From Pseudomonadota bacterium (GTDB lineage: Bacteria; Pseudomonadota; Gammaproteobacteria; Burkholderiales; SG8-39), in assembly GCA_021825225.1 (NCBI GenBank), contig JAKAIH010000116.1, forward strand, positions 1 through 7,758: a stretch of 7,758 nt of DNA, read 5' to 3'. Numbering within the stretch: the stretch's first letter is position 1; the number at the start of each line of letters is the position of its first letter. Positions 1 through 6,889 of this stretch are shown here, in pieces. The position numbers were made by a program, and so were the translations under genes. Under the pieces are notes generated by a model, which worked only from the letters and a program-made list of their open reading frames with translations, ran no database searches and had not been told where the DNA came from.

Positions 1-1346
1 TCGCGCAATGTCACCAGCTCTTCGGCAATAGTCGGGTGGATGCCGATCGTGGCGTCGAACTGGCGCTTGGTCGCGCCGCACTTGAGCGCCACCGCGAAGC
101 CCTGGACGATCTCACCGGCGTCCGGCGCCACCACATGCACGCCGAGCACGCGTTCGGTGTCGCGCTCCACCACCAGCTTCATCAATACCTGCTCGCCGCT
201 GCCGGTCAGCTGGTGGCGCAGCGGCACGAAAGTCGTGCGATACAAGTCGATTTCGCCAAAGCGCGCGCGCGCCTGCGCCTCGGACAGGCCTACCGTGCCG
301 ACATTGGGATTGCTGAAAATCGCTGTCGGAATGCCCTCGTAATCCATGCTGCGCCCGCCCGCCCCGAACAGGTTCTCGGCTACGACCATGCCCTCGGCGA
401 GAGCCACCGGTGTCAGCAGCACGCGATCGATGACATCGCCCACGGCATAGACCGACGGCGCGCTCGATTGAAACTTCGAGTCCACCGCGATCGCGCCGTT
501 GGCCGCCACCTGCACGCCGGCATGCTCCAGACCCAAGCCGCGGGTATTGGGTGCGCGGCCGGTTGCATACATGACGCAATCCGCCTCCAGCACGGAGCCG
601 TCGGCCAGCGTCGCGCGCAGCCCGCCGCCCTGCGCGCCGCGCGCGATCTGCCCGATAGTGCTGTGAAAGCGGATGTGCACGCCCTTGCGCTGCATCTGCG
701 CGGCGAGGAAGCTGCCGAGGTCGGCGTCGAATTCCTTCAGCAGGCGCTCGCCGCGATAGACCAGCGTGGTGTCCGCGCCGAGCCCGTTGAAAATGGAAGC
801 GAACTCGACCGCGATATAGCCGCCGCCCACCACCAGCACGCGCCGCGGCAGTTCGCCCAGATGGAATGCTTCGTTCGAGCTGATCGCAAGCTCGGCCCCG
901 GGAATCGGCGGCACCACCGGCCAGCCGCCGGTGGCGATGAGGATGTATCGCGCGCTGATGCGCCTGCCATCGACTACCACTGTATGCGCATCGGCGAGCG
1001 TGGCGCGTCCGCGCAGCAGCGTGACCCCGGCGCCGGCAAGCAGCTTCGCATAGACGCCGTTCAGTCGCTCGATCTCGCGATCCTTGTTGGCGATCAGGGC
1101 GTGCCAATCGAATGCGGGCGCAGCGAGCCGCCAGCCGTAGCCGGCGGCGTGTGCGAAATCCTCGCCGTAATGTGCCGCGTAGGAGAGAAGCTTTTTCGGG
1201 ATGCAGCCGGCGTTGACGCAGGTGCCGCCGAGGTAGCGCTCCTCGGCCGCGGCCACGCGCGCCCCGAGGCGGGCGGCGTGGCGGCTCGCACGCACGCCGC
1301 CGGAGCCGGCGCCGATGGTGAAGAGGTCGTAATCGTACTGCGTCAT
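1..1346 (-). CDS. gor: Glutathione-disulfide reductase, C-terminal few residues cut by window edge
   Basis: Cytosolic FAD flavoenzyme that reduces oxidised glutathione with NADPH. 448 codons are visible. An N-terminal FAD-binding GAGSGG lies at residues 12-17. The redox-active pair is C43 and C48 in [15 protein letters not shown]. The NADPH-binding fold GGGYIAVEF begins at residue 174, and R198 and K204 occupy the positions of the two basic NADPH-phosphate contacts of E. coli Gor. The C-terminal dimer-interface motif HPTIAEE has H437 and E442 as the acid-base pair. E. coli Gor is 450 residues and ends just after the same motif, so only a few residues are missing; the next codon starts GA, so it is not a stop. 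The ATG is preceded by AGGGG seven bases upstream, and the N-terminus aligns with the family. The GYGW stretch after the redox motif resembles the alphaproteobacterial/plant subgroup more than the E. coli one; that is judged by eye. It is divergent from gshA. Confidence 0.97.
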   Translation of the reverse strand, partial: MTQYDYDLFTIGAGSGGVRASRHAARLGARVAAAEERYLGGTCVNAGCIPKKLLSYAAHYGEDFAHAAGYGWRLAAPAFDWHALIANKDREIERLNGVYAKLLAGAGVTLLRGRATLADAHTVVVDGRRISARYILIATGGWPVVPPIPGAELAISSNEAFHLGELPRRVLVVGGGYIAVEFASIFNGLGADTTLVYRGERLLKEFDADLGSFLAAQMQRKGVHIRFHSTIGQIARGAQGGGLRATLADGSVLEADCVMYATGRAPNTRGLGLEHAGVQVAANGAIAVDSKFQSSAPSVYAVGDVIDRVLLTPVALAEGMVVAENLFGAGGRSMDYEGIPTAIFSNPNVGTVGLSEAQARARFGEIDLYRTTFVPLRHQLTGSGEQVLMKLVVERDTERVLGVHVVAPDAGEIVQGFAVALKCGATKRQFDATIGIHPTIAEELVTLR

Positions 1347-1453
1347 GTCCCTGCCCCTGCTGCCGGTTCGTCTTTTGCGGTCGCCTTGCCGGGTCGCCCG
1401 CCGCCAGCCGCTGCCGGCGCGCCTGCCTCCGCCTGCGTCACATTTTGCGCCCG

Positions 1454-1482
1454 ATGGTAACGCAAAGCCTGGAGTTTGACAG
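1454..1482 (-). promoter_or_regulatory. Candidate gor promoter
   Basis: Read on the minus strand, CTGTCA (1482-1477) and TACCAT (1459-1454) are separated by 17 bases. Each matches the sigma-70 consensus at four of six positions. The start point would give gor a leader of about 100 bases. The -35 element overlaps the plus-strand TTGACA proposed for gshA, so the two promoters would compete or be co-regulated. This is pattern matching only. Confidence 0.25.
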
Positions 1483-1487
1483 CAAAC
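1474..1487. promoter_or_regulatory. Small dyad over the shared -35 region, possible operator
   Basis: GTTTG at 1474-1478 and CAAAC at 1483-1487 form a perfect 5-base inverted repeat with a 4-base spacer. It sits on the TTGACA that would serve gshA and on the opposite-strand -35 proposed for gor. A regulator bound here could affect both glutathione genes. A 5-base dyad can arise by chance, and it does not match any redox-regulator operator I recognise. Confidence 0.22.
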
Positions 1488-1506
1488 CGCAACGTGGTTC
1501 TGCTAA
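1476..1506 (+). promoter_or_regulatory. Candidate gshA promoter
   Basis: A perfect TTGACA at 1476-1481 lies 56 bases before the gshA start. The best -10 candidate is TGCTAA at 1501-1506, with a 19-base spacer that is longer than optimal and a hexamer matching consensus weakly. The -35 is convincing as a word, but the -10 is not, so the promoter may use another spacing or an activator. Confidence 0.27.
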
Positions 1507-1507
1507 C

Positions 1508-1522
1508 CTTGAGGGTGTCAAG
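1508..1522 (+). promoter_or_regulatory. Leader hairpin candidate just before the gshA ribosome binding site
   Basis: CTTGA (1508-1512) and TCAAG (1518-1522) are perfectly complementary around the 5-base loop GGGTG. The hairpin would end three bases before the AGAGGA ribosome binding site at 1526-1531. It could be a weak translational control element, an operator or chance; five base pairs alone are weak. Confidence 0.2.
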
Positions 1523-1537
1523 CCCAGAGGAACATGC

Positions 1538-3127
1538 ATGAATCGACTCCACCAGTTGCTGCGGATACTTCCGCACGAGGTGCTCACCGGCATCCGGCGA
1601 GGCATCGAAAAGGAAAGCCTGCGCGTCAGACCCGACGGCATGCTCGCGAGCACGCCGCATCCGGCCGCGCTGGGGTCGGCGCTCACGCACCCGCATATCA
1701 CCACCGATTTCAGCGAGTCCCAGCTCGAACTGATTACCGGCGTGCACACCGATGCGGATGCCTGCTTTGCCGAACTCACCGAGATTCACCAGATCGTCTA
1801 CCGGCATGTGGGCGAGCAACTGCTGTGGTGCACCAGCATGCCCTGCGGCCTGCCCGACGACGATGACATTCCGATCGGCCAATACGGCAGCTCCAACCTG
1901 GGCCGGTCCAAGACCGTTTACCGGCACGGCCTCGCGCGACGTTACGGCAGGCGCATGCAGACCATTTCGGGCGTGCATTACAACTTTTCCATGCCCGCGG
2001 CGGCCTGGCCCCTGCTGCAACAGGCCGACGCGCGCGGCGGCTCCGCCCTCGCCTATCAGACCGACGCATATTTCCACCTGATCCGCAACTTCAGACGCCA
2101 CTCCTGGCTGCTGCTCTATCTGTTCGGCGCCTCGCCCACGGTGTGCCGCAGCTTCGTCGCCGGCCGCACGCACACGCTGCAGGAGTTCAATGCCGGCACG
2201 CTGTTCCTGCCCGGCGCCACCTCGCTGCGCATGGGGCCGCTGGGCTATCAGAGCGATGCCCAGGCATCGCTGGCGGTGAGCTTCAACAGCCTGAGGAGCT
2301 ACGCGGAATCGCTGAATGCCGCGCTCACCCGACCCTACCCTCCGTATGAAGCGATCGGCCTGCGCAAGGGCGACGATTACCTGCAGCTCGGCACCACGCT
2401 GCTGCAGATCGAGAACGAATTCTACGGCACCATCAGGCCCAAACCGCGCTTTCAATCGGGGGAGCGCCCGCTGTACGCGCTGGGCGAGCGCGGCGTCGAA
2501 TACATCGAGGTGCGCTGCATGGACAACGACCCGTTCTGCCCCGTCGGCATCGCCGCCGACACCATGCGCTTTCTGGATATTTTCCTGCTGCATTGCCTGC
2601 TGCACGACAGCCCTCCGGATACGCCCGAGGAGATCGCGGCGATGTCGCTAAACCAGCACGACGTCGCCGAGCGCGGGCGCGACCCGAATCTGCGCCTGGT
2701 CAGGCGCGACGAGAAACTCAGCCTGGCCGAATGGGGCCGCGAGCTGCTGCTGCAGTGCGAGCCGATCGCGGCAGCCCTGGACCGGGCTCACGCCGGCAGC
2801 GCCTACCGGGATGCCCTGGCGGCGGCACTGGCCGCCATCGCGGATCCAGCGATGACTCGCTCGGCCCGCGTGCTGGCCGAAATCGGCCGCAGCAAGGACA
2901 AGTCCTACGTGGCCTTCGCCCTGGCACAATCCGATCAGCACCGGCGCACCCTGCAGGAGCTGCCCTTGCCGGCGGAGGCGGAAGCGCGCTACGCGCGCAT
3001 GGCCGAGGAATCGCTGGCGGCACAGCGAAGAATCGAGGCCGCGGACCGCGTGCCCTTCGAAACCTACCGCCGCCAATACCTTTCGCGCAACCTGCTCAGC
3101 GGTGCGCTGCTCCGTGCGCAGAGCTGA
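1538..3127 (+). CDS. gshA: Glutamate-cysteine ligase (gamma-glutamylcysteine synthetase), E. coli type
   Basis: Catalyses the first, ATP-dependent step of glutathione synthesis, joining the gamma-carboxyl of glutamate to cysteine in the cytosol. The 529-residue length is close to E. coli GshA (518), and similarity is visible along the whole protein. Conserved blocks are GIEKESLRV at 22-30, HPAALGSALTH at 41-51, ITTDFSESQLELIT at 54-67, the strongly conserved run at 114-153 containing QYGSSNLGR and QTISGVHYNFSMP, YLFGASP at 194-200, LQIENEFYGTIRPK at 289-302 and GVEYIEVR at 319-326. E24, E26, E64 and a glutamate in the last block (E321 or E324) fit the acidic metal-binding residues of the E. 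coli enzyme. The ATG has AGAGGA six bases upstream. The frame stays open to 1445, but the first conserved residues follow this ATG. An overlapping out-of-frame ATG lies at 1534. It is divergent from gor; no gshB is in the window. Confidence 0.97.
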   Translation: MNRLHQLLRILPHEVLTGIRRGIEKESLRVRPDGMLASTPHPAALGSALTHPHITTDFSESQLELITGVHTDADACFAELTEIHQIVYRHVGEQLLWCTSMPCGLPDDDDIPIGQYGSSNLGRSKTVYRHGLARRYGRRMQTISGVHYNFSMPAAAWPLLQQADARGGSALAYQTDAYFHLIRNFRRHSWLLLYLFGASPTVCRSFVAGRTHTLQEFNAGTLFLPGATSLRMGPLGYQSDAQASLAVSFNSLRSYAESLNAALTRPYPPYEAIGLRKGDDYLQLGTTLLQIENEFYGTIRPKPRFQSGERPLYALGERGVEYIEVRCMDNDPFCPVGIAADTMRFLDIFLLHCLLHDSPPDTPEEIAAMSLNQHDVAERGRDPNLRLVRRDEKLSLAEWGRELLLQCEPIAAALDRAHAGSAYRDALAAALAAIADPAMTRSARVLAEIGRSKDKSYVAFALAQSDQHRRTLQELPLPAEAEARYARMAEESLAAQRRIEAADRVPFETYRRQYLSRNLLSGALLRAQS

Positions 3128-3144
3128 GACGGCAAGAATGCGCG

Positions 3145-3156
3145 GCGGCCGGCCGC
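3145..3156. repeat. Perfect 12-base palindrome between convergent genes
   Basis: GCGGCCGGCCGC lies in the 57-base gap between the stops of gshA (3127) and the PAS-GAF gene (3185). It could form only a 4-bp stem with a tetraloop and has no following T-run on either strand, so it is at best a poor intrinsic terminator. No better terminator is visible in this gap. Confidence 0.3.
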
Positions 3157-3184
3157 TGGCAGGCGCAGGAATTACATCGCGGCC

Positions 3185-4375
3185 TTACTGCACTACCGTA
3201 TACGCCTCGTCCCCGCGCTGGCGTTGCAGGAATCCGCCGACCTGGCTCCCGATCACCCGCACCGCCGACAGCAGCTGGGGATCGGGCTCGCGAATTTCGC
3301 GGCTGTTGAAGGCGAACACGCCGATCGTCTTCCCCTGCGCTTTCGCCGGAAAAACGAATGCGCCGCGCACACCGGACTCGGCCTTGAAAATCGCGGTCAG
3401 CGCTCGGGCGTCCTTGGTGATGTCCGCGATCCACAACGGCTGACCCGACTGCCACACCTTGCCTGACATGCCGACACCCGCGCCGTAGGTGAATCCCTGC
3501 GCCGCGCTCAAGAATCCCTGGATCGTCGCATCCGGCACGCTCCAGTACTCGACCAGGCGCAGCACGCCGGCCGCCTCGTCTACGCGCAGAAAGCGGCCGC
3601 AATCCCAGTTCAGCGTCTGGCAGATGGCGCGCAGCACCGCCCTGAGCGCCTCGGTGCTGCTGTCCGCGACGTCGAGACAGCGCGCCACTGCGTACTCGAG
3701 CGCGATCATCTGCTCGGCGCGCTTGCGCTCGGTGACGTCGCGAAAAATGCAGACTGCATGCCATTTGGAGTCTAGGTTCACCCCGGAAAAAGAAACCTCG
3801 GTGACGATCTCCGTACCGTCCTTGCGCAAGCCTGCAAGCTCCAGCGTCTTGCCGATCGCCGGCCCCTCGCCGGTTCTCCTGAAACCGATGAAGCTTCGCT
3901 CGAATTCCGCGCGGTTGCGCTCCGGAATGATCAATTCATGCAGCTTCCTGCCGCGCGCCTCCTCCTCCTTGTAGCCGAAGATCCTTTGTCCCGCCTTGTT
4001 CCAGAACGCGATCTTGCCTTGGTGATCCATCATGACCACGGCATCCTGCGCAACCGCGCTGACCACGCGCACGCGCTCCTCGGCGAGGCTGTGACGCGCC
4101 AGCACCTCGCGCATCATGTACATCGAGGCCACGATGAGCAGCGCGAACCCCAGCCCCATCCAATCGTCCGCGATCTGATAGAACTCGGCGTCGGCGCTGC
4201 CGCGTTCGATGCTGTAACTCAGAACGCTGCGGAACCACTGCACCAGAAGCGCCCCGGAGAGCAGAATCCAGCCCACGACCCAGCCCGACAGGCGGATGTC
4301 GGAAAATGCGAGTCCGATCCCGATCAGCAGCAGGAACAGCGACGCCAACTCGAGCGAGGCCGGCATTTCCATCAT
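3185..4375 (-). CDS. Membrane-anchored PAS-GAF sensory protein without an output domain
   Basis: 396 residues from the chosen ATG. Three hydrophobic segments lie at about residues 8-24, 31-48 and 72-88; the basic stretch after the third suggests that the sensory part is cytoplasmic. A PAS domain follows (about 105-222), with an FWNKAGQRIFGY core and the usual DVTERKRAEQ exit helix. A GAF domain follows (about 226-385), including GMSGKVWQSGQPLWI and GVFAFNSREIREPDPQLL. The protein stops about 13 residues after the GAF, at QRQRGDEAYTVVQ, where related proteins normally run into a histidine kinase or GGDEF domain. There is no room for one before gshA. It may therefore be an adaptor or partner sensor, or a decayed kinase. 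The frame is open up to a TTG at 4495, with ATGs at 4477, 4375, 4372 and 4366. The 4375/4372 pair is preferred because a good promoter (4466-4495) overlaps the longer versions. No clear ribosome binding site precedes it, so the start is uncertain. The ligand is unknown. Confidence 0.88.
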   Translation of the reverse strand: MMEMPASLELASLFLLLIGIGLAFSDIRLSGWVVGWILLSGALLVQWFRSVLSYSIERGSADAEFYQIADDWMGLGFALLIVASMYMMREVLARHSLAEERVRVVSAVAQDAVVMMDHQGKIAFWNKAGQRIFGYKEEEARGRKLHELIIPERNRAEFERSFIGFRRTGEGPAIGKTLELAGLRKDGTEIVTEVSFSGVNLDSKWHAVCIFRDVTERKRAEQMIALEYAVARCLDVADSSTEALRAVLRAICQTLNWDCGRFLRVDEAAGVLRLVEYWSVPDATIQGFLSAAQGFTYGAGVGMSGKVWQSGQPLWIADITKDARALTAIFKAESGVRGAFVFPAKAQGKTIGVFAFNSREIREPDPQLLSAVRVIGSQVGGFLQRQRGDEAYTVVQ

Positions 4376-4465
4376 CGGCGGCGGCCGCAGCGCGCCAGCC
4401 AGAGCTTGTCGATTGCCAAGTACAATAGCACCGCTTGAACCGCCAGATTCCGTGGGAGTGGCCAA

Positions 4466-4495
4466 ATTACACGCCATCCGGCACCTGTGCGTCAA
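4466..4495 (-). promoter_or_regulatory. Sigma-70-like promoter for the PAS-GAF gene
   Basis: On the minus strand TTGACG (4495-4490) and TGTAAT (4471-4466) are spaced by 18 bases, each matching consensus at five of six positions. Transcription would start near 4459 and give a leader of roughly 85 bases to the ATG at 4375. It would exclude starts at 4495 and 4477, which lie upstream of the transcript. This is the best promoter by eye in the window. Confidence 0.5.
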
Positions 4496-4522
4496 GCACT
4501 GCCGTATGCGCGCAGCGAATGG

Positions 4523-4551
4523 TTGCCGTGCGCGCCGGTGCCGGGTAGCCT
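4523..4551 (+). promoter_or_regulatory. Weak candidate promoter for the small ORF and diguanylate cyclase
   Basis: TTGCCG at 4523-4528 and TAGCCT at 4546-4551 have an ideal 17-base spacer, but match consensus at only four and three positions. It lies 65 bases before the small ORF at 4617 and is divergent from the PAS-GAF promoter. The plus-strand cluster should have a promoter in this gap; which sequence it uses is unsure. Confidence 0.25.
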
Positions 4552-4616
4552 ACGCAATCACCTGCCAGCACTGCGGACGCGCTAGCACAGTCTTGAATAT
4601 CCGGAGGATGCAGGCA

Positions 4617-4769
4617 ATGCAACGACGAATCCTGATGCTGCTGGTGCTGCTGGGCGCAAGCGATGCAAAGGAGGAGCGCGTTTTCCGCTTCGACCAAGAT
4701 CCGGGCTTGGCGGTGGGCGACCCGGCAAAAGCCGCCGGCAGCAGCATCGTGCGGCGCTGCGTCCGGTAA
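4617..4769 (+). CDS. Small probable exported peptide, unrecognised
   Basis: 50 residues. The start MQRRILMLLVLLGASDA looks like a signal peptide: two arginines, a hydrophobic core of about nine residues and an A-x-A-like small-residue end (A14-S-D-A17). A processed product would be about 33 residues, charged and rich in glycine and alanine, with one cysteine near the end (RRCVR). GGAGG at 4603-4607 is nine bases from the ATG, a good ribosome binding site; an earlier ATG at 4608 is too close to it. About 78% of third codon positions are G or C by my count, consistent with a real gene here. It ends 37 bases before the diguanylate cyclase and is probably in the same transcript. I recognise no family. 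It could instead be a leader peptide or a chance ORF. Confidence 0.5.
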   Translation: MQRRILMLLVLLGASDAKEERVFRFDQDPGLAVGDPAKAAGSSIVRRCVR

Positions 4770-4806
4770 AGAATTCCGCAACTCGAGCCCGGAGGGGGAC
4801 AGAGGT

Positions 4807-6519
4807 ATGGCTGCAACCGGCAAGACCGGCGCCGAGCCGGCGCCGCGACCGAGGCTAGCCGACGCGCGCGCGGTGCCGCTCGATGCCCAGGCGATGCTCC
4901 AGGTGTTTCTGGACTATTTGCCGAGCGGAGTCACGCTGTTTGGCCCGGACCTGGAGATGATCGCGTGCAACGCGAAACTCAGGGAACTGCTCGACTTCCC
5001 TGCCGAACTGTTTGCCGGCGGGCTGCCTTCGCTGCCGGCGCTGCTGCAATTCAACGCCCTGCGCGGGGACTACGGACCAGGCGATCCCGAGGAAATCACC
5101 GCCGCAGCGCTCGAGCGCGTCCGCGCAATGAAGCCGCATGTGTTCGAGCGCACGCGGCCGAACGGTACCGTTCTGGAGGTCCGCGGAACCCCGCTCCCGG
5201 GCGGCGGCTTCGTCAGCATTTACACCGATATTACCGAGCGCAGGCACACGGAAAAGGCCTTGCGCGACAGCGCAGCCGAATTGCGCCTGCTGACCGACAA
5301 CGTGCCGGCGATGATCCTGTATGTCGACCGGGCGATGCGTTGCGTCTTCGCCAACAGGCGCTATGCGGATTTTTTCGGGGTGAGCGTCGCCGACATGGTC
5401 GGCAAGCCCTTGCGCGACATCGTCGGCGACACGGCCTATCCGGACGTGGCCAGGCATTTCAAGCAGGCGCTCGAAGGCGATCCGGTGGTCTATCAACGCA
5501 TGGTGCATCTCAAGGGCGGCGAACAACGGTGCATCGAGGTCAGGGTGGTGCCGCGCGCCGCGGAGCACGGCCGCATCCCCGGATGCTATTCCATGGCGAC
5601 CGACATCACCGAGAAGATGCGCGCAGAACAGGCATTGCGCGATAGCGTGGAGCAGTTGCGCCTGTTCGCCGATAATGTTCCGTCGATGACTGTGTCCTGG
5701 GACGCGAATCTGCGCTGCCGTTTTGCCAACAAACGCTTCGCGGAATTTTTCGGATTCGCAGTGGACGCGCTTCCCGGAATGCATCTGCGCGAAATCATCG
5801 GCGACGAGGCGTTCTGCGACGTCGAGAGCTATCACAGGCAGGTGCTGCAAGGGCATCCGGCCAGCTATCAAAGGCCGCACAAGCTGCCGAACGGCGAATC
5901 CCGCCACATCGAGGTCAGACTCCTGCCGCACGTTGCCAAGGACGGCAGTGTTCTCGGCTGCTACGCCGTCACGACCGACATTACCGAGCAACAGCAGGCG
6001 GCCGAGCGCATCCGCCACCTGGCGCACCACGACAGCCTGACCGGGCTTCCCAACCGGCTGCTGTTCAACGACCGTCTGGGCCAGGCGATCAGTCTCGCCA
6101 AGCGCGATTCGCGCCGCTTCGCCCTGCTCTACCTCGATCTGGACCGGTTCAAGCCCGTAAACGACACGCTGGGACACAGCGCCGGCGACGAAGTGTTGCG
6201 CAATGCGGCCGCAAGGATACGCCAGCAGGTGCGCGAATCGGACCCGGTCGCACGCGTCGGTGGCGACGAATTCACGGTCATCCTGCACGACATAGGCAGC
6301 CGCGAGAATGTCGTGCCCATCGCTGAAAAACTCATCGCCGCCTTGTCGCAGCCGTTTCAGCTCGAGCGGCAGGGGCAGAGCGTGAACATCGGCACCAGCA
6401 TAGGCATCGCCATCTATCCGGACGACGCCCGGGACCATGAAACCCTGGTCAAGCTCGCCGATGCAGCCATGTACCGCGCCAAGATGCAGCGATCCTGCTT
6501 TCGTTTTTTCAGCACCTGA
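4807..6519 (+). CDS. PAS-PAS-PAS-GGDEF diguanylate cyclase
   Basis: 570 residues, with no membrane segment or signal peptide, so cytosolic. It should make cyclic di-GMP from two GTP. The first PAS-like domain (about 31-146) resembles the PAS_7 type, with FERTRPNG and the exit YTDITERR. Two PAS_4-like domains follow (about 155-274 and 283-398), each ending TDITE. The GGDEF domain runs from about 402 to 566, with DSLTGLPNR at 409-417, LDLDRFKPVNDTLGH at 443-457, an intact GGDEF at 485-489 and ADAAMYRAK near the end. RESD at 476-479, five residues before GGDEF, is the product-inhibition I-site, so feedback control by cyclic di-GMP is expected. There is no EAL domain. The frame is open further upstream, to an ATG at 4663, but this ATG has GGAGGGGG eight bases before it, and the upstream part overlaps the small ORF without domain-like sequence. 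The cupin gene follows 15 bases later. The signal sensed is unknown. Confidence 0.95.
   Translation: MAATGKTGAEPAPRPRLADARAVPLDAQAMLQVFLDYLPSGVTLFGPDLEMIACNAKLRELLDFPAELFAGGLPSLPALLQFNALRGDYGPGDPEEITAAALERVRAMKPHVFERTRPNGTVLEVRGTPLPGGGFVSIYTDITERRHTEKALRDSAAELRLLTDNVPAMILYVDRAMRCVFANRRYADFFGVSVADMVGKPLRDIVGDTAYPDVARHFKQALEGDPVVYQRMVHLKGGEQRCIEVRVVPRAAEHGRIPGCYSMATDITEKMRAEQALRDSVEQLRLFADNVPSMTVSWDANLRCRFANKRFAEFFGFAVDALPGMHLREIIGDEAFCDVESYHRQVLQGHPASYQRPHKLPNGESRHIEVRLLPHVAKDGSVLGCYAVTTDITEQQQAAERIRHLAHHDSLTGLPNRLLFNDRLGQAISLAKRDSRRFALLYLDLDRFKPVNDTLGHSAGDEVLRNAAARIRQQVRESDPVARVGGDEFTVILHDIGSRENVVPIAEKLIAALSQPFQLERQGQSVNIGTSIGIAIYPDDARDHETLVKLADAAMYRAKMQRSCFRFFST
5260..6009 (+). repeat. Tandem duplication of a PAS module inside the cyclase gene
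   Basis: Two units of 375 bases (5260-5634 and 5635-6009, residues 152-276 and 277-401) align without gaps. Both begin LRDS, share DNVP, RCxFAN, FFG, IEVR and GCY, and end TDITE. About half of the residues are identical by hand alignment. It is an old intragenic duplication that has since diverged. Confidence 0.85.
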
Positions 6520-6534
6520 ATTAGGCTAACGCAC

Positions 6535-6864
6535 ATGCATATGCAGGGAATTCCGTTCGGCACGACCGATTGGTCGGAAATCGAAGCGACCGAACACAAA
6601 GGCGAAAGCGGGCTTGCGCTCTGGCGCACGCGGCAATTTGGCAGCATACGCGTGCGCCTGGTCGAATACTCGCCCGGCTACCTGGCGGACCATTGGTGCT
6701 CGAAGGGCCACATCCTGCTCTGCCTGGAAGGCGAACTGCACACCGAACTCGAGGACGGACGGCGCTTCGTATTGCGGCCCGGCATGAGCTATCAGGTCGC
6801 CGACGGCGCCGAGCCGCATCGCTCGTCCACGGCTCTGGGCGCGAAGCTGTTCGTCGTGGACTGA
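6535..6864 (+). CDS. DHWC-motif cupin-fold protein
   Basis: 109-residue single-domain cupin. The match is to the small family annotated as DHCW-motif cupin-fold proteins: PFGTTDW at 7-13, LVEYSPGYLADHWC at 42-55, GHILLCLEGEL at 58-68, LEDGRRFVLRPGMSYQV at 72-88 and a C-terminal HRSS at 95-98. H53, H59 and H95 are candidate metal ligands; C55 and C63 lie in the same core. Length is normal for a complete family member. The function and substrate of the family are not known to me. It starts 15 bases after the cyclase stop with no promoter visible between, so it is probably co-transcribed. The ATG at 6535 has a weak AGG nine bases upstream; a second in-frame ATG at 6541 is possible and would remove two residues. 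Confidence 0.9.
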   Translation: MHMQGIPFGTTDWSEIEATEHKGESGLALWRTRQFGSIRVRLVEYSPGYLADHWCSKGHILLCLEGELHTELEDGRRFVLRPGMSYQVADGAEPHRSSTALGAKLFVVD

Positions 6865-6865
6865 G

Positions 6866-6884
6866 TGCGGCGGCCCCTGCCGCA
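6866..6884. terminator. Hairpin between convergent cupin and Nudix genes
   Basis: TGCGGC (6866-6871) pairs perfectly with GCCGCA (6879-6884) around a 7-base loop, in the 25-base gap between two convergent stop codons. It could serve both directions. There is no T-run on either side, so intrinsic termination is not assured. Confidence 0.35.
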
Positions 6885-6889
6885 TTGCG

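Noticed and set aside
36..1460. A 474-codon open frame on the plus strand opposite gor
   Set aside because: It is antisense to a clear glutathione reductase; long antisense frames are common where third positions are mostly G or C. The translation shows no domain and is rich in Arg, Ala and His.
1534..1866. A 110-codon frame starting four bases before the gshA ATG
   Set aside because: It runs inside gshA in a different frame, with Arg/Ala/His-rich shadow composition and no motif.
1343..2605. A 420-codon minus-strand frame across gshA and into the control region
   Set aside because: It is a shadow of gshA, with no recognisable motif and composition typical of antisense in GC-rich DNA.
3128..3184. 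Possible missing kinase domain or frameshifted tail of the PAS-GAF gene
   Set aside because: Only 57 bases separate the two stops, and no frame there continues a signalling domain; sequence beyond is intact gshA.
4667..4676. Strong ribosome-binding-like AAAGGAGGAG
   Set aside because: No start codon follows at usable distance; it encodes Lys-Glu-Glu of the small ORF.
4663..4806. N-terminal extension of the cyclase from an ATG at 4663
   Set aside because: It overlaps the small ORF in another frame, looks non-conserved, and the ATG at 4807 has a strong ribosome binding site.
4855..6438. A 527-codon minus-strand frame opposite the diguanylate cyclase
   Set aside because: The plus-strand frame has complete PAS and GGDEF motifs; the antisense translation has none.
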